A stretch of 64,000 nt of DNA from Onchidella celtica (Eukaryota; Mollusca; Gastropoda; Systellommatophora; Onchidiidae), in contig OZ007573.1 of the NCBI GenBank assembly GCA_963931925.1, forward strand, positions 37,418,796-37,482,795, written 5' to 3'. A program made the position numbers and the translations under genes. The notes below the pieces were generated by a model. It did not search any database. It was not told the origin of the DNA and was given only the letters and a program-made list of their open reading frames with translations. Positions 54,604 to 64,000 of this stretch are shown piece after piece. How positions within the stretch are numbered: position 1 is the first letter of the stretch; the number at the start of each line of letters is the position of its first letter.

Positions 54604-57600
54604 GGGGATCCACGGGGCCGATACCCTGTAAATGGACTTATTCAGTGAAAAAATATCGATTTTCAGGTTTTCACTGATTTTACAGGAAAAATATATGAGA
54701 AATCTAATTTGAGTGGTCTCAAAGTCTGAAAATGGACAAAAAGCATCGAAAAATGGCCTAGAAGTAGGCACTGATGGCTTGAAATTTCATAGAAATGCGG
54801 AAATTTATCAAACTTTGAGCCTTAGCAACAAGCCTTCAAGGCGACCGAACCCATTCGAATACGGTATCGTTGGAAAGCTTGCGATCTCCGGCGTTCAACT
54901 GGGCCACTTTCATTCATAACTAAAAATACTACGGGAAACCGTTTTGCTATATCTGCACGACCCTATTCAACGAATACTGAAAGCTGATTGGCTGACCTCC
55001 GTTATCTCGCAAGGTTGTTGGTACTATCACGTGAAAACTCGGCTCTCATTGGATGAGCCGTGGGAACTAGGGAATTTCCCTAGTCCACAATGCCATGCGG
55101 ATGTAAACAAAGATGGTAAGGCCTGTGCTGCATTGAACATCTCGATCGAATGCGTTTTCCTGCTGTTTCTTTTATTTATTCGCCAAAAGCATTGTCCAGT
55201 CAGTTCTTACTGAAGGAGGAATCTTCCTAAAACCTGTAAGTATGCTATTTATACTAATGTATTGTAATTTTTGTCCCACTTTTTATAATTCTTTTCCTCA
55301 TATGCCTACATACCTAAATGTGACACGCACGTTTTACATTTTTACAACTGGAATGTCAGATTGGCCGGCCACATTCTAGGCTCGGCCTAGACTAGATCTA
55401 GATCTAGATGTAGATTTACGTCGTGAAGCTTTGTTGCCAACAGATTTCATGCTACTGTTAATAGTCACGGCTTTTTTAATTATGCTGTAGTTACGTTGAA
55501 GCAAAAATGAGTCTGGTTTTCTTTCATATTTTGTTGTTTGGCTCCAAGCAAGATTTCTCTGAGCCCAACTCTTTGTTTTGTGATCTTCCCCCTTTTATGT
55601 CGACCTTTGTCTACTCCGTCGTCTCCCTCCCCCTTTCCTTTCCTTTGCCCCAGTCTCTCCCTTATCCATCACTGTTTACTGTCCCTTTCTACTCTATTCT
55701 CTACCCTTCTTGTTCTTTTCTTTCTGATACTGATATATAAGTCTTTCTCAATCTCAACTTTTAACAAATTGTCTGTTTTTTTTATTTGTTTCCCACTCCT
55801 AGGTGTCCCACTATGCCGACAAGGAAGCAAGCAACGAAGAAAACTCAGTCCTTTGGAAGAGTGAAGAAGAGAAGAAAAGCTCATCTCGATGCTATAAGGC
55901 CTTCAAACAAGAGACAGCGTGAAGCGGAACAACCTGCAACCACTCTTTCACAGAGTGCAACATGTTCGTCACTCCAGTTCTCCACACCACCACAAATTCC
56001 TGCAATGCCATCTCCTTCAATTCAGGAATCCATTACAAACACGCCCAACGTATCGGCAGATCCGAGTTTGCCTCCGTCTGCGTCGAAGAGGAAACTAGGA
56101 TACAACGCGGAAGCTGAAAGTGAAAGTTCATCTCCTGGATTGCCATCAACCATTACTGATCTTGATGCCCTTCTTGCTTTATTTACTGATCTATTGTGTC
56201 CCTTCTGTTGGAATCCATCTCTCACTCTGTGTGGAGACTCAGCAAAAAACTGTGGACTAGCTATATTCTTGAGTGTTAGGTGCACTACATGCAATAAGGA
56301 TATTTCGTCAACGTTTTCCTCACGAAAATGTAACAACCGAGTATTTGATGTGAACAGAAGAGCTGTTGCTACAGCTTTGGCAACTGGAATGGGTCATGCT
56401 GGCCTAAACAATTTTTCGGAAATGATGAACATTCCAACAGTGCATGTGAAAACTTTCAACTCGCATACAAAGACAATAAGGTCAAAATCTGGAGAATACG
56501 TAAAAGATATACTTTCCAAAGCTGTAGAAAAAGTGAAATGTGCCTATCCAGAACAGACAGACATTATTAAAAATGTACATGTCTCTTACGACGGTAGTTG
56601 GCACAAGCGTGGCCATACATCAAAGTCTGGCATTGGCTGTGTTATTGAAAGAAGGACTGGTTTGGTTATAGATTTTGAGGTGCTTACGAGTTATTGTGGT
56701 ACATGTGCCACTACAGGAGAGAAACTCAAGAGAGAGAGCCAGGAGAAATTTGACAAGTGGTTTGAAATTCATAGACGTTTGTGACAGAAACTACATTGGC
56801 ACAAGTGGGGGAATGGAAAAGGAGGCAGCGGTGATCATGTGGCAGAGATCGGTGGAGAAAAATGGACTTCGGTATATTTCGATGATAAGTGATGGAGATA
56901 GCAAGACAATCTCGGAAATTCACAAGACTGACCCGTACTCAGGTATTACGGTAGAAAAACATGAATGCATAAACCATGTTGGAAAACGCACGGGCACCAG
57001 CCTTCAAAATCTGGTGAAATCTAAATCAAAAGAGAAGCCCAAAGTGACATTAGGCGGCAAGGGTTATGGAAAACTTCGCCCAGAAGTAATCACAAAACTT
57101 CAAAAATACTATGCAAATGCTATACGCAGCCATAGCACTGCACCAGACATGCGCCGTGCCATCATGGCAACTTTGAAACACTGCAGTTCCACGGATGATA
57201 CACCAAATCATGATGATTGCCCACGTGGAAGCGAGTCGTGGTGTTTCTTCCAGAGAGCCACTGCTCGAGGACTTCCTCCAGGAAGTCACAAGATGGAGTT
57301 AACAACACCACTGAGCCAACAGGTGGCTGACACTATCAGACCAGTATATGAATGAATGAGTTCAGATGAACTGTTGTCACGCTGTGTCCTGCAGAGTACT
57401 CAGAACGCAAATGAAAGCGTTCATTCTGTGATTTGGGCACGATGCCCTAAACATCTCTTCGCGACACGCTCTCGCCTTGAGACAGCTGTTGCAGTGGGAG
57501 TGGGTGAATTTAACTTCGGCTCAGTTGCTACCAGGGACTTTATAAGAAGCCTAGATTTATGTGTAGGGGTGGAAACTCAGCGGCGTGGGATGAAGAGAGA

Positions 57601-58510
57601 CAGTACACGAATTTTGAAGTCGGAGAATGCCAACTCCGAAAAGGCAAAGAAATGGAGGGCAATAAAAGCTGAAGCCAGGCAGAGAAGAGGAGAGACTCAA
57701 GGAAAGATTTGGGGAGTTTTATGCACCGGGGGGGGGGGGGGGGGGGGTGATTAGAAGGCCATTTTTTTTTCTCTCTATTTTCATGATTTTTTAATTATTT
57801 TTTTTTGTAGGGGGGTGGGTGGTAAAATTTGAAATAAAGGACATTTTTTAAAACTAAATTCATTGCATTTAGTTGAAATTACTTCACAGATGGTGACTAT
57901 TGTAAAAAATCTACGTCTGTTGTGTCTCAGTGTTTGTGAAATGTATGTTATTGTTCATTGAAGTCGTTTTTTCTGTTTTTCTCAAAATCTTGTTTTCGCT
58001 GCTCGGGGACATCTTAGGAATGCAATATCTCTTAAAGTTATGAACCTATCCTCTTCAAATTTGGCATGCTACTTCAGTGACTTTATTTGCACAACTTTAC
58101 CAAGGGTTTTTGCCATAACTTCATTTTATTCAGAGTTATTAAAAATTGAAGACCTGAGTGCTTGTCATCTCTCGAAATATAAAATGTCAGGCCACATCTT
58201 CACCCATATTTCCAAAAATATTTGACATTGGGAAAAACCACTTGGTAAAGTTAGAGATGATGACTGTAACTGCTTCTGTGCAAAATATCAATGTTCTAGA
58301 AGCACAACTCTTATAGTTATTGTGTTTCCAAATATTATTAAAAATAACCTGCGGCCGCACCCTTTAAACCCCACAATGTGTAAAAATCATAAAAAATGAA
58401 TAAAACTTGTTGATTTGGTTTTCTTCCAACAATGTCTTCACAGTCAAAAAGGAAATAATCCATGAAAATGCCTAATTCTTCAAAATGGTACTAAGCATGG
58501 CTACATCCCC
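54604..58510 (+). mobile_element. Kolobok-like TTAA element A
   Basis: Perfect TTAA duplications (54600-54603, 58511-58514) and short inverted ends GGGGAT...ATCCCC. With the element taken out, the piggyBac 3 codons read GCA-TTA-AAA-GAA in frame. It carries a transposase (55087-57754). The TTAA target together with a DDE enzyme of the metazoan Mutator-like (PF20700-type) sort fits the Kolobok superfamily; the name is inference. Non-coding flanks: 54604-55080 and 57755-58510, the latter starting with a G run at 57729. Confidence 0.8.
55801..57754 (+). pseudogene. Kolobok-like / Mutator-like DDE transposase
   Basis: A possible first exon at 55089-55115 (MPCGCKQRW, GTAAG donor) joins the main exon after CTCCTAG in frame (CPTMPTRKQATKK). 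Then a basic start, a Ser/Pro-rich stretch, a zinc-knuckle region (LLCPFCWNPSL...VRCTTCNKD) and the core: VSYDGSWHKRGHTSKSGIGC (first Asp). A frame change near 56770 leads to YIGTSGGMEKEAAV and YISMISDGDSKTISEI (second Asp). An in-frame TGA at 57353-57355 is followed by MSSDELLSRCVLQSTQNANE with ANESVHSVIWARCPK (Glu). All three catalytic acids are visible; one frameshift and one stop make it inactive. Confidence 0.85.
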
Positions 58511-58690
58511 TTAAAAGAAATTGGGATTGCAGCCACAGGAACAGTCAGAACAAACAGGACGGAGAAGTGCCCTATAGACTACAAAAAAATGAAAAATTCA
58601 AAAAGAGGCACATTTGAGTATCGCCATGACAGACTAGATGACATTCTTGTCTGTTCATGGAATGACAATTCTGTTGTAAATATGGTGCTG
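58511..58690 (+). pseudogene. piggyBac 3 transposase, exon 3 right part
   Basis: KEIGIAATGTVRTNRTEKCP, then KMKNSKRGTFEYRHDRLDDI and LVCSWNDNSVVNMVL, the sequence that follows the second catalytic Asp in piggyBac enzymes. It breaks near 58690, where the Academ-like protein sequence (GPSIKNQSHSSSTQAAL) takes over in the same frame. The third Asp and the C-terminal finger are missing. Confidence 0.8.
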
Positions 58691-61280
58691 GATGGCCCCA
58701 GCATCAAGAACCAAAGCCATTCCTCTTCGACACAAGCAGCTCTTTCCATTGCGCAGCTTCTCAAGTTCAACAGTGTCAAGCAAAGTCGGAAGCAGGGAGC
58801 AACGAAGACACATGTCAGACACAGTACGTCTCAAGAAACTCCTCTTCCAACCTATGTTGGGCTGATGCTGCATGCTGAAACACGCAAGAGAGGACTTGTG
58901 GACAAGCTCTTCTCTCTGGGCCTAAGCATCTCATATGACAGAGTCCTGCGTCTTTCTGCCCAGATGGGAAACAGCGTGTGTCAGCTGTACCGCATAGAGC
59001 AAGTGGTCTGCCTGCCTACCCTGCGTAGCAATGTGTTCACAACTGCGGCTGTGGACAACATTGACCACAACCCAAGTGCCACCACAGCCAAGAATTCATT
59101 CCATGGAACAGGAATCTCACTTTTGCAACACCCTACGTGTGCAGATGAGGGAGTGGATCGTAGCATTGCTCTCACTGGGCGTGATACTGGATCAAAGACG
59201 GTTGAGCCTCTACCACAATATTACACGGATGTACGTCCTGTTGCTTCCTCTGTCAAAGGGCAAACGATCCCAGCTACCTCTGTGACCTCTCTTAGACGCC
59301 ACAACTTTCAGCAGCACATAGAAGATGAGTATATGTGGCTGGAGAACACGAGAAGTGTTCTCAAAGATGATGTTGAGGCCTGTGAAAACACATCATGGGC
59401 TGCATACCATGCAAGGCACCAAGATCCAAAGCAACCAGTCATCACACCAACGTCCCTGCTTCCATTGTTCCAGGAGAGTGCTCACACTGTGGCAATGATC
59501 TATTGATGTAGTCAGGAGTGCAGTTCAACATCTCAACCCAGGCCAAACTCCAGTTCTGACTTGCGACCAGCCACTATTCACTCTAGCAAAACAGATCCAG
59601 TGGAAGTGGCCAGACACATATGGAGAAGACCAAATAGTGGTGATGTTCGGGAGGTTGCATATTGAGATGACGGCACTGAAGATCCTGGGTGACTGGTTGC
59701 AGGGAAGCGGGTGGACCCAAGCACTGGTACAAGCAGAGATCACAACTGCAGGAACAGCAGGCTCATTTCTTCGAGCAGCTCACATCACACGCACCAGAAG
59801 AGCACACCAAGTCACAGCGGCTGCGTTGTACATTCTCCAACAGCGTGCCTATGACCAGTACAGCACCACCAAGACAGAAGATGATGAGCACCCTGGCAGC
59901 TTCGAAGACTGGTGCAGTCAGAGAGAACAAGAGTTATCCGCAGTTTCAGTACTGGTCAACAGTCTTGGCACTGGAGCTGTCCACTCTGATCTATGTGCCA
60001 TCTCTGAGAGAAGCCAATTTTAGCATGTACGTGGATGCTCTGAAAGAACTGGTTCCGTGGTTCTTCGCTCTAGACCACACGAAATATGCCCGCTGGATAC
60101 CAGTGCATCTGCGGGACATGGCAGAACTGGCAAACAAACATCCAGACGTCTTCACAGAGTTTAGCAACGGACACTTCACAGTCCAAAAGACCAAGAGGAT
60201 CTTTTCAGCAATCCCTATTGATCAAGGACATGAGCAGAACAACGCGTATGTCAAGGGTGATGGAGGAGCCATCGGCCTCACAGACAATCCAACTGCACTG
60301 AGGCGCTGGATGGTTGCCGGACCAGAGGTTGCTAGAGTGATTGTGGAATTTGACGACTTCAATCTGCATCCACATGACCAAGAGGAGACACGTCACCACG
60401 AGGAGACACCAAGTGTGCAGAACACTTTTTCCAGAGATGTGCGCTCACTCGTGGCCGTCATTGAAGAGCTGGGCAACCCTTTCGAGGAGGACAGTCAGGA
60501 CTTGCTGGTGCTCGACACAAAGGAGATCGCAGACCCTGCAGTCATAGAAACAGTCCGTAACGCCAAGCAGATTGGCCAAGACCAGTTTGAAGCATTCTCA
60601 AAGGAATGCATCATGGAGAGAACCAAGTCCATTGAGGTGGCAATCCACCGGAACAAGCTACCACTGTTTGCGACCAAGAAAGGACCCAAAATACCCAAAG
60701 GAAAACAACAGGTCAAATCTCTGAAGAATGATGTTGCGCTCTTCGCACGATTATATATCGGCTGCCAGACCCGTGATGGGAATGTAGAAGAGTTCTTCAG
60801 GCATGAAAATCAGCAATGCCCTCCAGCTTTATCTGACGGAGGGAGACTGTACCTAGGGAGCAAGAGTGACTTGCTGGTGTGCCTTGAAGGCCATGCTGAG
60901 CCTCAGTCTGAAGCGCCTACTGACACTGCTGTTGTCCTCGATGGAGCAGTAATCCTACAGATGTTGAAGCCGGGTACTGCCAACACGTTCGAGGAATATG
61001 CACAGCAAGTATTCATACCATACGTTGTACAACAGCTCCAACATGTACCACGTCTTGACCTTGTGTGGGACAGCTACAGAGCAGATTCCCTGAAGGCATC
61101 AACCAGAGAACAGCGTGGAAAGGGAGTATGTCGGCGTGTTGTCGACTCGGCAGTCATACCTGAGGCGTGTTCACTACGGGGCCGCCCAGCGGGTGCTGTG
61201 TTCACTACGACTGTTCCACTGGGCTGCCCAGGGGTCCGACCGGGGACAAAGTGGTCGAGATTCCATGCTGTTCCACTGGC
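58691..61280 (+). mobile_element. Academ-like transposon remnant
   Basis: A continuous coding block for one large protein of a family abundant in cnidarian and mollusc genomes. It starts directly in the piggyBac 3 exon without visible terminal repeats and fades out at about 61150-61280. No target duplication or inverted repeat was found, so borders are approximate. It may have been joined to piggyBac 3 by deletion. Confidence 0.55.
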
Positions 61281-61317
61281 TTTCCAAAATGGCGCCTATC
61301 ATGGGATTCGAGACTGA
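58691..61317 (+). pseudogene. Academ-like transposase joined to XPG/PIN-like nuclease
   Basis: Order: QLLKFNSVKQSRKQGA, ISYDRVLRLSAQMGNSVCQL, FTTAAVDNIDHNPSATTAKN, ITPTSLLPLFQESAHTVAMI. A frame change at about 59503 leads to LTCDQPLFTLAKQIQWKWPD and VVMFGRLHIEMTALKILGDW, which look like RNase H-fold catalytic segments. A second change at about 59930 leads to FALDHTKYARWIPVHLRDMA, IPIDQGHEQNNAYVKGDGGA and, at about 60930, VVLDGAVILQMLKPGTANTF followed by DLVWDSYRADSLKASTREQR, which resembles the start of XPG/FEN nucleases. The rest of the nuclease is missing. A transposase plus XPG-type nuclease is described for part of the Academ superfamily; this assignment is from memory of the architecture. 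Two frameshifts and a lost C-terminus. Confidence 0.6.
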
Positions 61318-61373
61318 GAAAGGTCTATGTTTAAATGTAGTCGTCACAGAGGAGGACTTACGTCTAAATGGAG
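61289..61373 (+). CDS. Myb/SANT-like gene, putative exon 1
   Basis: ATG in good context (CAAAATGGCG), coding MAPIMGFETEKGLCLNVVVT and EEDLRLNG, ending in phase 1 at GTACG. It joins 61989 to read LNGDSGTFYAGTVYRR. It starts where Academ-like coding ends; a direct repeat GTGTTCACTACG (61167, 61198) lies upstream. Unknown role. Confidence 0.5.
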
Positions 61374-61988
61374 GTACGTTTTTACTTTTTTTTAGTCAGT
61401 GTATGAATATCAGTGTAGATGTAAGCAAATAATGTGCCGAAATTAGTAGAACGTAAGAAAGCTCCATACTGTCGAACCGAACAGTGTCCTACCGACCCTG
61501 ACTGCTCATTCACATAGGCTTGAGTGAGAACATTGAAGGCATACACCCCCTCCCCCATTTTTTTAACGTGTTGGTCACCACACACTGTCCACTAGGCTAG
61601 AATAGATCTAGATCTAGACTAGCACTTAGCCAGTTGGTTGACTACGTGTGTGCAGATGTATGAAGTATCGGCATCTGCCTTGCTGTGAAGATGAAAGCAG
61701 TGCTCGCTTCATGTAATTTTATGATCTGGGGCATGAGGCTGATCGTTGAGACAGCATCAAGACAGTGTCGATATAAAACTCAAGACTCATCAGATAGAAC
61801 TGAAGCATTGGTGCCTTGTCATGTAGCAGCAGTAATCACTAGGGTCTTAATGTAAGGCTCTACATCTATACAATAATTAAACTGGGAGTGGAGTTGGAGA
61901 GTGTCTTATATTTCAAAGTATTTTTTTAGTCCCAGGCAACAAACTTTATCAAAATTAACAATCAGTATCTTCTGCAACATTTACACAG
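61374..61988 (+). other. putative intron 1
   Basis: Non-coding, with AGATCTAGATCT at about 61606; ACACAG acceptor at the end. Nothing else recognised. Confidence 0.45.
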
Positions 61989-62153
61989 ATAGCGGTACGT
62001 TCTACGCAGGCACAGTGTACAGAAGGGCCCTGGAGGAGATCCAATTTAATTATTGTGATGTGGATCCAAAGGATGTACACTCGGTCTGCAAAATGTTGCC
62101 TGATGGGCATGTGGGCCTGCCATCTGGCATACTTTTTCAGAGAATCGAGCCAG
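61989..62153 (+). CDS. Myb/SANT-like gene, putative exon 2
   Basis: Codes SGTFYAGTVYRRALEEIQFN, VHSVCKMLPDGHVGLPSGIL and FQRIEP. Phase 1 at both ends with a GTGAGA donor. No family recognised; hydrophobic and polar residues alternate as in a folded domain. Confidence 0.5.
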
Positions 62154-62449
62154 GTGAGAATATAATTGATAATGTTACACTATGGACTGGCATTTGTAAA
62201 GCCACAGGTTTTCAATGATTGACTACAAGTGGCCATTCATTTTGTTCTCTTTTTTTAATAACAATCTAGATCTAACACTTTCAAAACTTATTTACCAGGA
62301 ATGTAATTGTTGAGAACATAAAAACCATTAATTCATAATCATACATGTACTAACAATTAGTCAATACTTGCAGGAATCTAACAGTAAGACATTCTTACGA
62401 AACAATATAAATGACTGTGGTCAATTATAACTTTTTAATGCTTTGTCAG

Positions 62450-62587
62450 GTCGATACGTGCAAGTATCTAATGGCACTTCAACCATGGAGAGTGAGACTC
62501 CACACGAAAATGCTGAGCTTGATGACAGCACAATTTCTCATGCTCCAGCCTCAACCCCAAGCCAGGATGAGAATTTTCAGAAGAAAC
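62450..62587 (+). CDS. Myb/SANT-like gene, putative exon 3
   Basis: Joins exon 2 as IEPGRYVQVSNGTSTMESET; acidic and Ser/Thr-rich (HENAELDDSTISHAPASTPS), a probable linker. Phase 1 at both ends, TTTGTCAG acceptor and GTGAGT donor. Confidence 0.5.
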
Positions 62588-63090
62588 GTGAGTATTTATA
62601 TTTTTATTGTTAGTGCCTGCTGGTATTTCCCTGTAATTTCAGTCAATTGTTGATTTGTTAAAAAATGTTATATTTGCTGTTTGGGTGGGAGGACTTGGTT
62701 TTGAGTCTCGCGCAGACCGGGGTGTATCTTTTCGCTGGAATTTTTGTCACTCGTTGGTGTAACATGCAGTCACCTCAACTCAAAATGATTTTCACATTGT
62801 CGACTGGGAGACATAACGCACATTCGCACTTAAAGATAGTGTTCATTTCAGGTTTTATGCTTTATACTTTTTCCTTCAATTATTTTGCAATTTGTTGATT
62901 CTCCGAATGCACACAGGGCAAATAAAATATGCACCTGTTATGTTGACAGAACTGGAATTTTTTTTCTTCATAGCTTTGCCTTTCTTCACACAGAATGTAT
63001 TAAATGAAGAGAGCATAGATTGTCAAAGATCAAAAATAGACAAGACAGCTGAATTTTGCTCTGTAGCTTACAGTAATGTTATTTTTTCAG

Positions 63091-63258
63091 AATGGACAGA
63101 TGCCAAGGTGCGCCACCTGGTGGCTTTGTTCCAGGATTTTCAGGATCGGTTTTCTAATATCCTGGTGAAGAAGAAGGACACATGGGAGAAGATTGCCAAG
63201 GTGGGGTTCAGTTTACTGCTGAGGATGTGGACCGCAAGTGGAGGAAACTGAAAGATAG
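63091..63258 (+). CDS. Myb/SANT-like gene, putative exon 4
   Basis: Joins exon 3 as KKQWTDAKVRHLVALFQDFQ and continues DRFSNILVKKKDTWEKIAK, the first two helices of a Myb/SANT-like (trihelix) DNA-binding domain. The expected third helix, FTAEDVDRKWRKLKDR, is present but in another frame, so there is one frame change near 63206, real or a sequence error. GTGAGT donor after it; the gene would continue beyond the window. Host transcription-factor-like gene or transposon accessory gene cannot be told apart here. Confidence 0.55.
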
Positions 63259-64000
63259 GTGAGTGTTAGTGAATATGTACTCCTCTACTAGTAAACTAAA
63301 TCAAGACAGAATAGGCCAGCTTTAGCCACTGTGTAAGCTATATTTTAGGGGTTGTTAACTCTCAACAGTCGGGTCCATATGGATTTTGTTAGTGATCACA
63401 AAATAGGCTTGTTGATGTTATGTATGATTTTGTGTAGAACTAAATGAGATTTACTGTGATCAATGTATACAGTGCCTTTTTTGTGTGGCAAAGAAAAGAA
63501 GATACACTATTAGTTTTTTAGGTCTGAAATCACCATTCTCAACGACAAAGACAAAATAGAGGTGCAACAAGAGACAGAAATTCATTTTATATCAAAAGTA
63601 TACCACATTATATATATTGAATAGTTTTTGCAACGTGTCCGAAATATCTTGTCAATTGTAAATACTGTATTACTGGTAAGGAAAATTGTACCATGTATAC
63701 ACAGCGCAATTCTACTCATTTGATTAACTGCAGGACATTATAGGTGAGGAATTATGTTCACTATAATTGATCCTGAATTTTCACTCAAAATCCTGAATAT
63801 TTGCCCTTATTATCCCTGATTTGGTGTTGTGGAGGTTGGCAGATCTACAGTCATACAATTCCCCTACTTATTGGATAAAAAGAAGATGAAAGATCCATAT
63901 TGGAAGTTTATATAGGAGCTTGGGGGTGAGTCGATATGTGCAGCCACTCTAAATTCAACACTTGTTAAATATTGGTTTGGAGTCTTTGACATAAAAAGGA
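63259..64000. other. right edge, no gene seen
   Basis: AT-rich sequence, probably the next intron of the Myb/SANT-like gene. I see no supported exon, repeat array or RNA gene. Confidence 0.5.

Larger units (their letters stand above)
49916..58690 (+). mobile_element. piggyBac 3, multi-exon, with LINE and Kolobok-like insertions
   Basis: Left end CCCATATTTGCCC after TTAA (49912-49915), with a perfect palindrome TGTCCTTTTTTAAGGACA at 49931-49948. Exons: 50093-50121, 53075-53312, 53748-54603 and, after the Kolobok-like element, 58511 to about 58690. Two more copies of the palindrome lie in intron 1 (52811-52828, 52866-52883). The C-terminal third and right end are gone: the gene runs straight into the Academ-like sequence. 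A LINE sits in intron 1. Confidence 0.8.

Noticed and set aside
55507-55864. Ser/Pro/Phe-rich open frames upstream of the Kolobok-like transposase
   Set aside because: They lie in the pyrimidine-rich intron before the CTCCTAG acceptor and have no domain.
1-64000. Polintons, envelope-bearing elements, rRNA, tRNA genes, CRISPR
   Set aside because: No protein-primed polymerase, packaging ATPase, envelope or rRNA-like sequence was recognised; the only tRNA-like piece is the weak SINE head at 12447.

Overview
The window is eukaryotic, metazoan and AT-rich, and it is almost entirely a graveyard of mobile elements. The mix (piggyBac, PIF/Harbinger, Helitron, hAT, pogo/Tigger, TTAA-targeting Kolobok-like elements, P element, a Sola-like element, an Academ-like element, a CR1/L2-like LINE and one gag stub of an LTR retrotransposon), the short introns with GT-AG borders and the many short AGATCT/TAGATC runs suggest a lophotrochozoan, perhaps a marine gastropod mollusc. 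That assignment is an inference; no rRNA, tRNA or diagnostic host gene is present. The only candidate host gene is a Myb/SANT-like multi-exon gene at the right edge (61.3-63.3 kb), and it may also belong to a transposon.

Layout, left to right. 0.2-1.5 kb: a 107-bp satellite with a two-unit (AB) higher-order pattern, ending exactly at a TTAA where an internally deleted piggyBac starts (1.5-3.5 kb). 3.6-4.5 kb: a second piggyBac fragment. 4.5-11.95 kb: a PIF/Harbinger element whose DDE transposase exons (minus strand) and MADF-BESS exon (plus strand) alternate, with a nearly complete Helitron (6.56-11.23 kb, one in-frame stop) inserted in it. 12-13.3 kb: P-element fragment, tRNA-like SINE head and a piggyBac-like non-autonomous element. 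13.3-14.6 kb: fossil LTR-element stub.

14.6-27.5 kb: an unnamed coiled-coil/DGT-motif transposase-like gene, split by a 10.4-kb pogo/Tigger element (16,667-27,056, TA duplication). The Tigger reading frame runs at its C-terminus into a proline-rich double minisatellite and an OTU cysteine-protease domain. Its transposase exon is itself split by a 5-kb TTAA element (18,527-23,514) carrying a 139-bp tandem repeat, 13 copies of a 15-base motif and a small MITE.

27.6-28.4 kb: the duplicated end of a Helitron helicase. 29.7-45.4 kb: a second Helitron split by a hAT (31,224-44,889), which in turn holds an apparently intact Sola-like element (33,007-38,362, ATGT duplication) in its coding sequence and a second Harbinger (39,710-44,402, TAA duplication) after its stop codon. 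This second Harbinger again has interleaved MADF and transposase exons. 46-49.3 kb: another hAT transposase remnant, a C-terminal fragment of uncharacterised type and an internally deleted piggyBac.

49.9-61.3 kb: a third large piggyBac gene with a 5'-truncated LINE in intron 1 and a Kolobok-like element (54,604-58,510, perfect TTAA duplication) in exon 3. It runs into an Academ-like gene that joins a transposase-like region to an XPG/PIN-like nuclease region. Where target-site duplications can be read, the host frame is continuous once the insert is taken out, so the order of insertion can be deduced for three separate stacks.
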